Of a stretch of DNA of 64,000 nt, positions 38,143-47,320 are shown one piece after another. How positions within the stretch are numbered: position 1 is the stretch's first letter; each line of letters opens with the position of its first letter. Under the pieces are notes generated by a model. The model was not told where the DNA came from. It did no database searches and worked only from the letters and a program-made list of their open reading frames with translations. The DNA is from Dichotomicrobium thermohalophilum (GTDB lineage Bacteria; Pseudomonadota; Alphaproteobacteria; Rhizobiales; Rhodomicrobiaceae). Where the stretch lies: positions 830,501 to 894,500 of the forward strand of contig NZ_QXDF01000001.1 in assembly GCF_003550175.1 (NCBI RefSeq), read 5' to 3'. A program made the translations under genes and the position numbers.

Positions 38143-39266
38143 AGTCCAGCCTCGTTCTGTGCGGTGGCGTCAGGGCGCTCGAAGCTCAACTCGCGGCCAG
38201 GCCGCAGACGCTGGGTGCCTTCGACCACGACGAGCTGGCCCGGTGCGAGGTTGCCCGCAACGAGTACGCGGCCTTCCGCCCTCTTCACGACGGTGACGGC
38301 AACCTTTTTCGCCTTGCCATCCTCTACCGCCCAGACATAGGAGCCATCGCGCTCCCAGAGCAGCGACAGCTCGGGAACGGACGGATATTCGCCGCCATCG
38401 AGCACGAGCGTGACCCTGAAGGACATGCCGCCGCGCAGAACGTCATCCGGGTTTTCCAGCGCGGCTCTCAGGCGCACGGATCGGGATTGGGGATCGACAC
38501 GGCTGTTGATCTCGGTGATGCGGCCATCGAATGTCCGCCCGCGAAAACCCGGCGTCGTGGCGGTAATCGGGTGCCCGACCTTGATGCGCTTGAGGTAGAT
38601 TTCCGGCACCTCGAACTCCACAAGGATCAGGCTGCGATCATCGAAGGAGGTGATCGCCGTCGAGTCGGTCACTCGGTCGCCGACCTCGACCTGGGGGATG
38701 CCAACAACACCGTCGAAGGGAGCGCGGATCGTCCGATCGGCGAGCGCCTCGCGCGCCTGCTCAAGCTCCAGTTCGGCGGTGCGTCTTGTTGTTCGCGCGG
38801 TATCGACCTGCGCCATGGCAATGGCATTGCGCTTCAGAAGCGCCTCGTAGCGTTCCACGGTGCGCTGCGCTTCGGCCAGCTTGGCCTCGGCGATGCCGAC
38901 TGCGATGCGCGCCTCCCGGTCGTTTAGCCGCACGATGACATCGCCCTCCTTTAGCCGGTCGCCGGCGTCGAAGTCGATTTCGGAAACGATCCCGGAGACT
39001 TCCGGGTAAACGGTGATGGAGCGGTTGGCACGTCCATCCCCGATGGCCTGCACGCGATCAACCGACTGGATGAGCGAAACCGGCTCGACGATCACCGGGA
39101 CGCCGTCGTTCGTGCGGCCGCCGCGATGTTGCTCCGGCGCTTCCTTGCTCAGCGAGATGCCCGTCAGCTCGGACAGCCGCGCGCGCTGATCCCAAGCTGC
39201 ATACCCGATGCCAGCAACGACCGCGATCACGAGAATTTGTTTCCAGAAGGCCAGTTGGCGCGTCAT
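38139..39266 (-). CDS. RND periplasmic adaptor (MFP/HlyD), pump A
   Basis: 375 residues with an N-terminal membrane anchor or signal (ILVIAVVAGIGYAAWDQ). The lipoyl half-motif is TVYPEVSGIVSEIDFDAGDR. An alpha-hairpin follows (AEAKLAEAQRTVERYEALLK...ARTTRRTAELELEQAREAL), then the second lipoyl half TIRAPFDGVVGIPQVEVGDR and beta-barrel plus membrane-proximal domains. It links the inner-membrane pump to an outer-membrane channel. It is the first gene of the minus-strand pair and divergent from the pump-B adaptor across 303 bp. Confidence 0.92.
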   Translation of the reverse strand: MTRQLAFWKQILVIAVVAGIGYAAWDQRARLSELTGISLSKEAPEQHRGGRTNDGVPVIVEPVSLIQSVDRVQAIGDGRANRSITVYPEVSGIVSEIDFDAGDRLKEGDVIVRLNDREARIAVGIAEAKLAEAQRTVERYEALLKRNAIAMAQVDTARTTRRTAELELEQAREALADRTIRAPFDGVVGIPQVEVGDRVTDSTAITSFDDRSLILVEFEVPEIYLKRIKVGHPITATTPGFRGRTFDGRITEINSRVDPQSRSVRLRAALENPDDVLRGGMSFRVTLVLDGGEYPSVPELSLLWERDGSYVWAVEDGKAKKVAVTVVKRAEGRVLVAGNLAPGQLVVVEGTQRLRPGRELSFERPDATAQNEAGL

Positions 39267-39569
39267 GGGCGCTCCGCAAAAAACACTTGAAGATGCGAGA
39301 TTAGCACAGAACCGACAGGTGCCGATGGCTCAGATCGCGGCGCCACCGCATCGACATGCCGTCAGCGGCACGGATGACAGGCACTCAACTTTTGGTCTAT
39401 CTATCGCCAAAGATGTACGGCACATGAACGGTGCCGGATCGGCGCGGCGCGCAGCGCGCGGCCACCGCGCAGACCTGCTCGCAGCGTGTCGCAACCCTGC
39501 TGCGTTGGCCATGCTGCCGGGATGTGTTACTTTCATTAACTTAATAGCAGACCGAAGTTAGGTCACGAC
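39267..39569. promoter_or_regulatory. Divergent promoter region between two RND pump operons
   Basis: 303 bp with no gene. It must hold the promoters of both pump operons. The part next to pump B (39525-39555, TGTTACTTTCATTAACTTAATAG) is AT-rich and a good place for its -10 region. No clear operator palindrome was found by eye, and no TetR/LysR-type regulator gene lies beside the pumps. Confidence 0.45.
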
Positions 39570-40622
39570 ATGTTATCCGGATCGTTCGGCCGTTTGCCGG
39601 TTTCCGTGCTCACGGCCTTTTTCATTTCGTTCGCCTTTGTGCTTGGCGCCCCTGGCGCGCGGGCCCAGAACGCGGTGCCCGTCGAGGCGACGACCGTGGA
39701 GAGCGGCGCCGTGCGCGACGAGGTCGAGGTCGTCGGCAATATCCTCGCGGACGAGACGGTCGTCATTCGCCCGGAGATCAGCGGGCTGGTCAAGGAAATC
39801 CACTTCAGCGAAGGGGATACCGTCGAAGACGGCGATCTGCTGTTTTCGCTGGATGATGAAATCCTGACCGCCGAGGTGGCCGAGGCCAAGGCTGCGCACG
39901 AGCTGGCCAAACGCAATTTCGAACGCTCCAAGCAGCTTTACAGCCGCAAGGTCGGGACCGAGCGCACGCGAGACGAGGCGCTGGCCGAGATGCAGAGCAG
40001 CGAGGCGAAACTCGCGCTGGCCAAGGCGCGGCTGAACAAGACGAAGATCCGGGCGCCCTTCAGCGGCATCGTGGGCTTCCGGGAGATCAGTGTCGGGGCC
40101 TATGTCTCGGCGGGGACAGACCTGGTGCGGCTGGTCAAGACCGATCCGGTCGAGGTCAGTTTCCGCGTGCCCGAGCGGTTTCTGGGTGTGCTGCGCAGGG
40201 GGCAGAAAATCACGGTCCGGGTCGATGCCTTTCCCGATCGCGGATTCAGCGGCGAGGTATTTGCCCTGGATAATGTTGTCGACGTCAATGGCCGGAGTAT
40301 TCAGGTGCGCGCCCGCGTGCCGAACCCCGATCTCCTGTTGCGGCCCGGGCTGTTCGCGCGCGTCAACCTGGTGACGGAACTGCGCCAGGACGCTGTCATC
40401 GTGCCGGAGGCTGCGATCGTGCCGACCGTCGAGGGCGCCTATGTCTACCGCGTCGTGGATGGCAAGGCGAAACGCACGGAGGTGACCGTCGGCCGGCGCA
40501 TGGCCGGCGAGGTTGAAATCGTGGATGGCCTGTCCGCGGGCGAGACCGTCATCGTCGCGGGCCAGCAGAAGGTGCGCGACGGTGCGCCGGTCCAGCCGGT
40601 CGGTAGCGCGCAAGGAGCCTGA
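39570..40622 (+). CDS. RND periplasmic adaptor (MFP/HlyD), pump B
   Basis: 350 residues with a signal peptide (VSVLTAFFISFAFVLGAPGA, cut after ARA-QN). Lipoyl half 1 is VIRPEISGLVKEIHFSEGDT. A short alpha-hairpin follows (AEVAEAKAAHELAKRNFERS, AEMQSSEAKLALAKARL), then half 2 TKIRAPFSGIVGFREISVGA and the beta-barrel. Its arrangement differs from the pump-A adaptor, so the two are not recent duplicates. The permease starts 18 bp downstream. Confidence 0.92.
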   Translation: MLSGSFGRLPVSVLTAFFISFAFVLGAPGARAQNAVPVEATTVESGAVRDEVEVVGNILADETVVIRPEISGLVKEIHFSEGDTVEDGDLLFSLDDEILTAEVAEAKAAHELAKRNFERSKQLYSRKVGTERTRDEALAEMQSSEAKLALAKARLNKTKIRAPFSGIVGFREISVGAYVSAGTDLVRLVKTDPVEVSFRVPERFLGVLRRGQKITVRVDAFPDRGFSGEVFALDNVVDVNGRSIQVRARVPNPDLLLRPGLFARVNLVTELRQDAVIVPEAAIVPTVEGAYVYRVVDGKAKRTEVTVGRRMAGEVEIVDGLSAGETVIVAGQQKVRDGAPVQPVGSAQGA

Positions 40623-40640
40623 CCGCAGGAGCATTGCCGC

Positions 40641-43600
40641 ATGGGCATTTCGGAAATCTGTATCCGTCGGCCTGTCTTCGCGACGGTGCTGAGCCTGATC
40701 GTCTTCCTGCTCGGGCTGGTGGCCTATGAGCGCTTGAACGTCCGCGAGTACCCGAACATTGACCCGCCGGTCGTCAACGTCGAGACCAGCTATCAGGGCG
40801 CGAGCGCAGCGATCATCGAGACGCAGGTCACGCAGATCCTTGAAGAGTCGCTCGCCGGGATCGAGGGTGTGGACTACATCAGCTCGATCAGCCGCGAGGA
40901 AGCCAGCCAGATCACCGTCAATTTCCGGCTCGACCGCGACCCGGACGCCGCGGCGGCGGATGTGCGCGATCGGGTGAGCCGCGTGCGCGGACGACTGCCC
41001 GAGGAAATCGACGAGCCGGTCATCCAGAAGGTCGAGGCTGACGCGCAGCCGATCATCTATCTGGCCTTTTCCAGCGACAAGCACTCCGCGCTGGAAATCA
41101 CCGATTTTGCCGACCGCTACGTGAAGGACCAGCTACAGACGCTTGCGGGCGTGGCGGAGGTGCGTATCTTCGGCGAGCGCGAGTATTCAATGCGCCTGTG
41201 GCTCGATCCGCTGCGCATGGCGGCCTATGACCTGACCCCGCAGGATGTCGAGAACGCGCTGCGCCGGCAGAACGTCGAGGTGCCCGCCGGACGTATCGAA
41301 AGCGACATGCGCGAATTCACGGTCCTGTCCGAGACCGATCTGCGCACGCCACAACAGTTCAATGACCTCGTGATCAAGCGGGCAGATGGCTACCTCGTTC
41401 GGCTGTCCGACATCGGCCGTGCCGAGTTGGGGGCGCTGGACGAGCGGCGGGTGGTGCGCTTCAACGGCGAGCCGGCGATTGCGCTTGGCGTGATAAAGCA
41501 GGCAACCGCGAACCCGCTCGATGTGTCGGATGCGGTGCGTGGGGCCCTGCCGCGCGTGCTGGAGACGCTGCCCGACGGCATGAAGGTCGAGGTCGCGCAT
41601 GACAAGTCGGTTTTCATTCAGGAGTCGCTGGACAACGTTTACATGACGATCGCCGAGGCGGTCGTGCTCGTGCTTCTCATCATTTTCCTCTTCCTGCACT
41701 CTTTGCGCGCCACCTTAATTCCTCTGGTGACGATCCCGCTGTCGCTGGTCGGCGCATTCGCACTGATGTTCCTGTTCGGCTTCACCATCAACACGCTGAC
41801 GCTGCTGGCTTTCGTGCTGGCAATCGGTCTCGTGGTCGATGATGCGATCGTCATGCTGGAGAACATCGCCCGGCATGTCGAAGATGGGGAGCCGCCCTTC
41901 ACCGCGGCGATCCGGGGCGCGAAGGAGATTTCCTTCGCGATTATCGCGATGACGCTGACTCTGGCGGCGGTTTACGTACCCATTGGCTTTCTGACCGGCA
42001 AGACCGGTCAGCTCTTCACGGAATTCGCCTGGACGCTTGCGGGCGCGGTGCTCGTCTCCGGCTTCGTCGCGCTGACGCTGTCGCCGATGATGTGCTCGAA
42101 GCTGCTCAAGCATGAGCCGCGCCCGAACCTGCTGATCCGCTTGATCGAAGGGGGGCTGCGCGCACTCACGGCCGGTTATCGCGTGCTGTTGCGCTGGAGC
42201 CTGCGCGCCCGCCCGCTCGTGCTGCTGGTCGGGCTGGCCGTGGCGGGCGCGGGTGTCTTTCTGTTCACCCAGCTCAAATCCGAACTCGCGCCGTATGAGG
42301 ATCAGGGCACGATCGTCGGCATCTTCATCGCACCGCAGGGCGCAACGATCGACTATACGGACAAGTATGCCCGTCAGCTCGAAGCGATCTACGAAAAGAC
42401 GGACGATGTGGCGCGCTATTTCGTCGTCTCCGGCTTCCCGACCGTTACTCAGGGCATCGGCTTCGTTAAGACCACGCCCTGGGATGAGCGCGAGCGCACG
42501 CAACAGGAGATCGCCAAGGAGTTGCAACCCCAGATGTTCGGCGTGCCGGGCGTGCTGGCATTCCCGGTCAATCCGCCGCCGCTGGGCCAGAGCGTACGCG
42601 ACCAGCCGATCCAGCTCGTGGTGATGACCTCGGAGAGCTATGCCAAGCTGAACGGCTATGTCGAGCAGATCATGGGGAAGGCGCAGGGCAGCGAGACGCT
42701 GCGCAACCTGGACAGCGACCTGGACCTCAACAAGCCGCAGCTCAAGGTGGATGTCGACCGCGACAAGGTCGCCTCGCTGGGCGTCGATGTGGAGACGCTG
42801 GGGCGCACGCTGGAAACGCTGCTTGGCGGGCGGCAGGTCACCCGCTTCAAGCGCGAGGGCCAGCAGTATGACGTTGTCGTGCAGGTCGAGGACGAGGACC
42901 GCGTGACGCCGGCGGACCTGGAGAAAATCTACGTTCGCGCGGAAAACGGCGCGATGATCCAGCTCTCCAACCTTGTCAGGCTTCAGGAGACGGTTGCGCC
43001 CAAGGAACTCAACCACTTCAACCAGCTACGCTCCGCGACGTTCACGGCCACGTTGGGCGAAGGCGCGACGCTAGGAGAGGCCCTGAACGAGCTGGAAGAG
43101 ATCGTGCGCGAGGTCATCCCGCCGAGCGCGCAAGTGGACTATGCCGGCCAGTCCCGCGAGTTCAAGGAGTCCAGCGCGGAGATATATGTCACCTTCATCC
43201 TGGCGCTCGCCTTCATCTATCTCGTGTTGTCGGCCCAGTTCGAGAGCTTCATCGACCCGCTGACGATCATGCTTACCGTGCCGCTCTCGATCACCGGCGG
43301 TTTGCTGGCGCTGTATCTGACGGGCAGCACGCTGAACATCTACAGCCAGGTGGGGCTGGTGACACTGATCGGCCTGATTACCAAGCACGGCATCCTGATC
43401 GTCGAGTTCGCCAACCAGATGCGCCAGCGCGGCCTCGACATTCGCGACGCGGTCGTGGAGGCTTCGGGCCTGCGCCTGCGACCGATCCTCATGACGACCG
43501 GCGCGATGGTCATCGGTGCCGTGCCCCTCGCGATCGCCACCGGGGCGGGGGCCGAGAGCCGGCAGGATATCGGGCTGGTGATTGTCGGCGGCCTGCTGGT

Positions 43601-43727
43601 TGGCACGCTGTTCACACTGTTCGTGATCCCGGTGGTCTATACCTACTTCGCCCGCAAGACGATGCCCGGCCCGATCACCGACGCCGGGGAAGCCGCGCCC
43701 GGCCCCGCGCCGAAGCCGGCGGAGTAG
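40641..43727 (+). CDS. RND efflux permease (AcrB/HAE1 family), pump B
   Basis: 1028 residues, ATG after AGGAGC. Proton-relay Asp pair in AIGLVVDDAIVMLENIARHV and Lys in LIGLITKHGILIVEFANQM. TM1 is FATVLSLIVFLLGLVAYERL. The C-terminal helix (TLFTLFVIPVVYTYFARKTM) is followed by a short Pro/Ala tail. It is a complete inner-membrane pump partnered with the adaptor at 39570; no outer-membrane factor gene is present. Closest in style to the MexF/OqxB-like or heavily studied HAE1 pumps, but the substrate cannot be inferred. Confidence 0.93.
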   Translation: MGISEICIRRPVFATVLSLIVFLLGLVAYERLNVREYPNIDPPVVNVETSYQGASAAIIETQVTQILEESLAGIEGVDYISSISREEASQITVNFRLDRDPDAAAADVRDRVSRVRGRLPEEIDEPVIQKVEADAQPIIYLAFSSDKHSALEITDFADRYVKDQLQTLAGVAEVRIFGEREYSMRLWLDPLRMAAYDLTPQDVENALRRQNVEVPAGRIESDMREFTVLSETDLRTPQQFNDLVIKRADGYLVRLSDIGRAELGALDERRVVRFNGEPAIALGVIKQATANPLDVSDAVRGALPRVLETLPDGMKVEVAHDKSVFIQESLDNVYMTIAEAVVLVLLIIFLFLHSLRATLIPLVTIPLSLVGAFALMFLFGFTINTLTLLAFVLAIGLVVDDAIVMLENIARHVEDGEPPFTAAIRGAKEISFAIIAMTLTLAAVYVPIGFLTGKTGQLFTEFAWTLAGAVLVSGFVALTLSPMMCSKLLKHEPRPNLLIRLIEGGLRALTAGYRVLLRWSLRARPLVLLVGLAVAGAGVFLFTQLKSELAPYEDQGTIVGIFIAPQGATIDYTDKYARQLEAIYEKTDDVARYFVVSGFPTVTQGIGFVKTTPWDERERTQQEIAKELQPQMFGVPGVLAFPVNPPPLGQSVRDQPIQLVVMTSESYAKLNGYVEQIMGKAQGSETLRNLDSDLDLNKPQLKVDVDRDKVASLGVDVETLGRTLETLLGGRQVTRFKREGQQYDVVVQVEDEDRVTPADLEKIYVRAENGAMIQLSNLVRLQETVAPKELNHFNQLRSATFTATLGEGATLGEALNELEEIVREVIPPSAQVDYAGQSREFKESSAEIYVTFILALAFIYLVLSAQFESFIDPLTIMLTVPLSITGGLLALYLTGSTLNIYSQVGLVTLIGLITKHGILIVEFANQMRQRGLDIRDAVVEASGLRLRPILMTTGAMVIGAVPLAIATGAGAESRQDIGLVIVGGLLVGTLFTLFVIPVVYTYFARKTMPGPITDAGEAAPGPAPKPAE

Positions 43728-43887
43728 CCTGCCGTCGACGGTCTGGGCAGACTGCAGCCTTGATAGGCGTCAAGGACGGCTACGCTCCCGCCATGCAATA
43801 ATTTGAATAGAATTTGATAGCGTGCCGCGCGGCTATCACAGCACCTGCGCATGGGGTGCAAGTCGTAACGGCTTCGGGGAGGACCGC

Positions 43888-45231
43888 ATGACAGCAGACG
43901 ATGATGACAGGCTGAAGAGGGGCGCTGGGCCAGATCGCCGCCAGTTCATCAAGCTCGCCGCCGGCGCAGCAGGTGTCGCCATGCTGCCGGGCGCGGGAGG
44001 TGAAGCGCGGGCCGAGCCGTTCAAGAGCAGGGCGCGCTTCGTCATCACCGGCGCGGGCGCTGGCGGCATCAGCGCGGCCTCGCGCCTGTCTCAGATGACC
44101 GAAGGCGCGCGCATTACCATCATCGACGCGCGCGAAAATCATTACTTCCAGCCGGGGTACACGCTGGTTGGCAGCGGGGTCTGGACCCAGGACAGGGTCA
44201 TCTCCTCCAATGCAGAATACATGCCGCGCGACGTGGAGTGGATCAAATCGGCGGTCGCCGAGTTCGACCCGGACGGCAACAAGGTGGTCACTGCAGAGGG
44301 CCAGAACGTGCCCTATGACTTCCTGATCGTGGCGACCGGCTGCATCCTTGATTATCCGGCCATCGAAGGCATGGAAGAAGGATTGATCGGCCGCGAGGGC
44401 ATATCGAGCATCTATGCCAGCCCAGAAGCCGCCGCCGCATCTTGGCAAGCAATGCAGCGGTTCGTGGAATCCGGAGGGACCGGCCTGTTCACGCGCCCGG
44501 CCACGGAGATGAAATGCGCCGGCGCGCCGCTCAAATACACGTTTCTCACCGATGACCGGCTCCGCCGCGCAGGGAATCGCAGCAAGGCCGAGTTGATTTA
44601 CAACGCCCACAACGACGAGACCTTCTCTGTCCCGGCGGTCGACAGCAAGGTGCGCGAGCTGTTCGCTCAGCGCGACATTTCATGGAACAGGAGCCACGTG
44701 CTCCGCGCCATCGATCCCGGCCAGCGCATTGCCACGTTCGAGACGCCGGAGGGGACGACTGAACTCGGCTACGACTTCATCCACGTCATCCCGCCGATGC
44801 GCACGCCAGAGCCCGTGCGCAACTCGCCGCTGCCCTGGAGGGAAGGGCCATTCGCGGCGGACGGCTGGATCGAGGTCGACAAGGTCACGCTGCAGCACCG
44901 GCGCTATCCCAACGTTTTTGGCGTCGGCGACGTCAACGGTGTCCCCAAGGGCAAGACGGCGGCCAGTGTGAAGTGGCAGGTGCCGGTGGCGGTCGAGAAC
45001 ATGGTCGCGGTCGCGGCGGACAAGGAGATGACTGCCACCTACAACGGCTATACCTCCTGCCCCATGGTTACGCGGGTCGGCCAGGCCATGCTTATCGAGT
45101 TCGACTACGAGAACAACCTCGTGCCGTCCTTCCCGTTCATCGACCCGCTGAAGCCGATGTGGCTGTCCTGGGTGATCGAGGAGCAGGGCCTGAAGCCGAC
45201 ATATTTTGCCATGTTGCGCGGGCTTGCCTGA
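43888..45231 (+). CDS. Tat-targeted FAD oxidoreductase, sulfide:quinone-reductase-like
   Basis: 447 residues from ATG 43888. Twin-arginine signal PDRRQFIKLAAGAAGVAMLP precedes the FAD Rossmann motif FVITGAGAGGISAASRL. Cysteines stand where SQR/flavocytochrome-c proteins have theirs: Cys152 (ATGCILDYP), Cys210 (RPATEMKCAGAPLKYTFL) and Cys391 (NGYTSCPMVTRVGQ). The late C-terminal helix ends in a hydrophobic amphipathic segment. The likely role is oxidation of sulfide or another sulfur compound with electrons to quinone, on the periplasmic face if Tat export occurs. A DUF5368 gene follows 12 bp downstream. SQR-like is firm; the exact substrate is inferred. Confidence 0.85.
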   Translation: MTADDDDRLKRGAGPDRRQFIKLAAGAAGVAMLPGAGGEARAEPFKSRARFVITGAGAGGISAASRLSQMTEGARITIIDARENHYFQPGYTLVGSGVWTQDRVISSNAEYMPRDVEWIKSAVAEFDPDGNKVVTAEGQNVPYDFLIVATGCILDYPAIEGMEEGLIGREGISSIYASPEAAAASWQAMQRFVESGGTGLFTRPATEMKCAGAPLKYTFLTDDRLRRAGNRSKAELIYNAHNDETFSVPAVDSKVRELFAQRDISWNRSHVLRAIDPGQRIATFETPEGTTELGYDFIHVIPPMRTPEPVRNSPLPWREGPFAADGWIEVDKVTLQHRRYPNVFGVGDVNGVPKGKTAASVKWQVPVAVENMVAVAADKEMTATYNGYTSCPMVTRVGQAMLIEFDYENNLVPSFPFIDPLKPMWLSWVIEEQGLKPTYFAMLRGLA

Positions 45232-45243
45232 GGAGGTGGAGCA

Positions 45244-45621
45244 ATGAAAGATTTCCATCCGGTGACGCTTTTCGCCATCGTCCAGGAAGCTCTGGGCATC
45301 TGGCTGTGGGTCGCCATCGCCGCCGCTGCGCTGGTGGTGCTTCTGTATATCGTCGCCTTCGCCCGGGGCGTTCGCTTCGGCGGCGCGCCGCGTTTAATCG
45401 CTTCCGTGCTCGGCATCGGCGCGGGCGTCGCTGCGATCGTTCTTGCACCGATGTTCACGCAGGCGACCTACCGCGATCTGGCCGGGCTTGTGGATTGGGG
45501 GGCGCTGATCCTTGCTGGTATTGGCGCGGGGGTCGCGGTGTTCCTCGCTCTGCTGCCGCTGTTCGCGCTGCTCGCGGGGCGGCGTCGAGGCGCGGCCCAA
45601 GCCGTGCCGCACAGCGCCTGA
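45244..45621 (+). CDS. DUF5368 small membrane protein
   Basis: 125 residues with GGAGG before the ATG. Three membrane helices (IWLWVAIAAAALVVLLYIVA, LIASVLGIGAGVAAIVLAPM, LILAGIGAGVAVFLALLPLF). The short linker FARGVRFGGAP is typical of DUF5368 proteins, which usually sit directly after SQR-like genes. It may anchor or pass electrons for the flavoprotein, but has no visible heme ligands or cysteines. Its role is inferred only from context. Confidence 0.75.
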   Translation: MKDFHPVTLFAIVQEALGIWLWVAIAAAALVVLLYIVAFARGVRFGGAPRLIASVLGIGAGVAAIVLAPMFTQATYRDLAGLVDWGALILAGIGAGVAVFLALLPLFALLAGRRRGAAQAVPHSA

Positions 45622-45728
45622 GCCATCTCCGAAGGGCGGCCGCGACCCAGCGCCCCTTGCCGCGCGCCCTGCCAATGCCTTAGCCTTGCGCTCGGGAATT
45701 TCAACGCGAGCAAGGGGCGAACGCAGGC

Positions 45729-46397
45729 ATGGCTTTCAGCACGGATGCATGGCAGCGCAACGCGCGTCTGATCGACACGATTCAGGAAATGGACTTCAAC
45801 CGCGCGCTGAGCGCCGGGACGCTCGAGCGAGACGTATTCAAGTATTACGTCATCCAGGACTCGCTCTACCTGGCGGGCTATGCCCGCGCCCTCGCGGCCG
45901 CGGGCGTCAAGGCACCGGATTCTGAGGCGATGCTGACCTTCACCGGCTCCGCGCAGGAGGCGATACAGGTGGAGCGGGCGCTGCACGCCAGCTATTTCGA
46001 GAAATTCGGCATCGACCCGGCACAGGTGCAGGCGGCCGAACCTTCGCCGACCTGCCTGGCCTACACCAGCTATATGCTCGGGCTGGCCGAGACAGCCGGG
46101 TACGCGGAACTGGTGGCGGCCATCCTGCCGTGCTTCTGGGTGTACTGGGAGGTCGGCAAGCGTATTGACGCCGAGGCGGGGCCGGACAACCCCTATCGTG
46201 CCTGGATCGACACCTATGCCGATGAGAGCTTCGGCGAGGCGGTACAGGCCGTCATCCGCCATGTCGACCGCGCGGCCGAGGCTGCCGGGCCGGACACCGT
46301 CGCGGCAATGCATCATGCTTTCATGCGCTCGACGCAATACGAGTGGATGTTTTGGGATGCCGCATGGCGCCGCGAGGATTGGCCCGTGAAGCCGTAA
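45729..46397 (+). CDS. tenA: TenA-family aminopyrimidine aminohydrolase / thiaminase II
   Basis: 222 residues, normal length. Motifs: FKYYVIQDSLYLAGYARALA (substrate-pocket Asp and Tyr), the nucleophile region LPCFWVYWEVGKRI (Cys), YRAWIDTYADESFGEAV (Tyr and Glu), and MRSTQYEWMFWDAAW. TenA hydrolyses aminopyrimidine breakdown products to salvage HMP for thiamine synthesis. No other thi genes are adjacent. The nucleophilic Cys and the YEW(M)FWD C-terminus are present, so it is of the TenA_C type. Confidence 0.93.
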   Translation: MAFSTDAWQRNARLIDTIQEMDFNRALSAGTLERDVFKYYVIQDSLYLAGYARALAAAGVKAPDSEAMLTFTGSAQEAIQVERALHASYFEKFGIDPAQVQAAEPSPTCLAYTSYMLGLAETAGYAELVAAILPCFWVYWEVGKRIDAEAGPDNPYRAWIDTYADESFGEAVQAVIRHVDRAAEAAGPDTVAAMHHAFMRSTQYEWMFWDAAWRREDWPVKP

Positions 46398-46467
46398 GAC
46401 TTCGCGGGCAGGCGATCCGACAATTTTTGTGCTATGCTCCATGAGCCCCTTAATCATGGAGCCGCGT

Positions 46468-47304
46468 ATGCGTATTCGTGTTTTTGTTCTCAGTCTCGTC
46501 GTCGCCGTTTTCGCTTCTCCATCCGCCCCCGCCATCGCGCAGCAGCCCCAGACCGCCAGCCGGTGCCTCGCCCTCGCCGAGAACGTGCCGCGCGTCCAGT
46601 ACGCCTCGCTGAATACTGCGGCGTTGTCGCAGTTCGAGGTGAAGATCACCTTCGTGGGCCATGCCACGTTCCGAATCGAGAGCGCTGGCGGCGTGATCAT
46701 TGCCACGGACGACGCGGGCTATGCCGGGCCGGGGCCAGTGCCGGATGTGGTGACGATGAACCATGCGCACAGCACGCACTACACGAACAATCCCGACCCG
46801 GCCATCGACCATGTGCTGCGCGGCTGGGGCAGCGATGGCAAACCCGCCAAGCACAGCCTGACCGTCAAGGACGTGTTCATCCGCAACGTCACGACCGACA
46901 TTCGCGGCTGGGGCGGCGTCCGCGAGAAGGATGGAAACTCGATTTTCATTTTCGAGGTGGCGGATCTGTGCATCGGCCATCTCGGGCACCTGCACCACAC
47001 GCTCGGGCCTGAATATCTCGGGCTGATCGGTCAGCTCGATGTCGTCATGGTGCCCGTCGACGGTTCGTACACGATGGCACAGCCGGCGATGATGAAGGTC
47101 CTTGAGTTGCTGAAGGCCCGGCTCATCCTGCCCATGCATTATTTCAGCCAGAACCGGCTGCAGACCTTCCTGAACCAGGTGGGCGACGGCTACGATGTCG
47201 AAGTCAATGAGTCATCGTCTATCACGGTGACAGCCGCCAGCCTGCCCGCAAAGCCGACCGTGATGGTTCTGCCCGGACCTGAACTGCACGGCTTCATGGA
47301 CTAA
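46468..47304 (+). CDS. Secreted metallo-beta-lactamase-fold protein, atypical metal motif
   Basis: 278 residues. ATG 46468 is chosen because GGAG lies 7 bases upstream and the signal peptide MRIRVFVLSLVVAVFASPSA then begins properly. The fold is UlaG-like: KITFVGHATFRIES, IIATDDAGYAG, HLGHLHHT, VVMVPVDGSYTM, LPMHYFSQ. The metal motif expected as HxHxDH reads NHAHSTHYTN, so the Asp that binds the second metal is Thr. One metal site may be lost or the chemistry altered. It is a periplasmic hydrolase-like protein of unknown substrate. Confidence 0.82.
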   Translation: MRIRVFVLSLVVAVFASPSAPAIAQQPQTASRCLALAENVPRVQYASLNTAALSQFEVKITFVGHATFRIESAGGVIIATDDAGYAGPGPVPDVVTMNHAHSTHYTNNPDPAIDHVLRGWGSDGKPAKHSLTVKDVFIRNVTTDIRGWGGVREKDGNSIFIFEVADLCIGHLGHLHHTLGPEYLGLIGQLDVVMVPVDGSYTMAQPAMMKVLELLKARLILPMHYFSQNRLQTFLNQVGDGYDVEVNESSSITVTAASLPAKPTVMVLPGPELHGFMD

Positions 47305-47320
47305 GCGGCTGGGCCGCAGG

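Noticed and set aside
39573-41084. 503-codon minus-strand frame opposite the pump-B adaptor and permease start
   Set aside because: It has no recognisable motif and spans the junction of two well-conserved genes on the other strand.
41715-43016. 433-codon minus-strand frame opposite the pump-B permease
   Set aside because: Antisense shadow; composition heavy in Arg, His and Gln without domain features.
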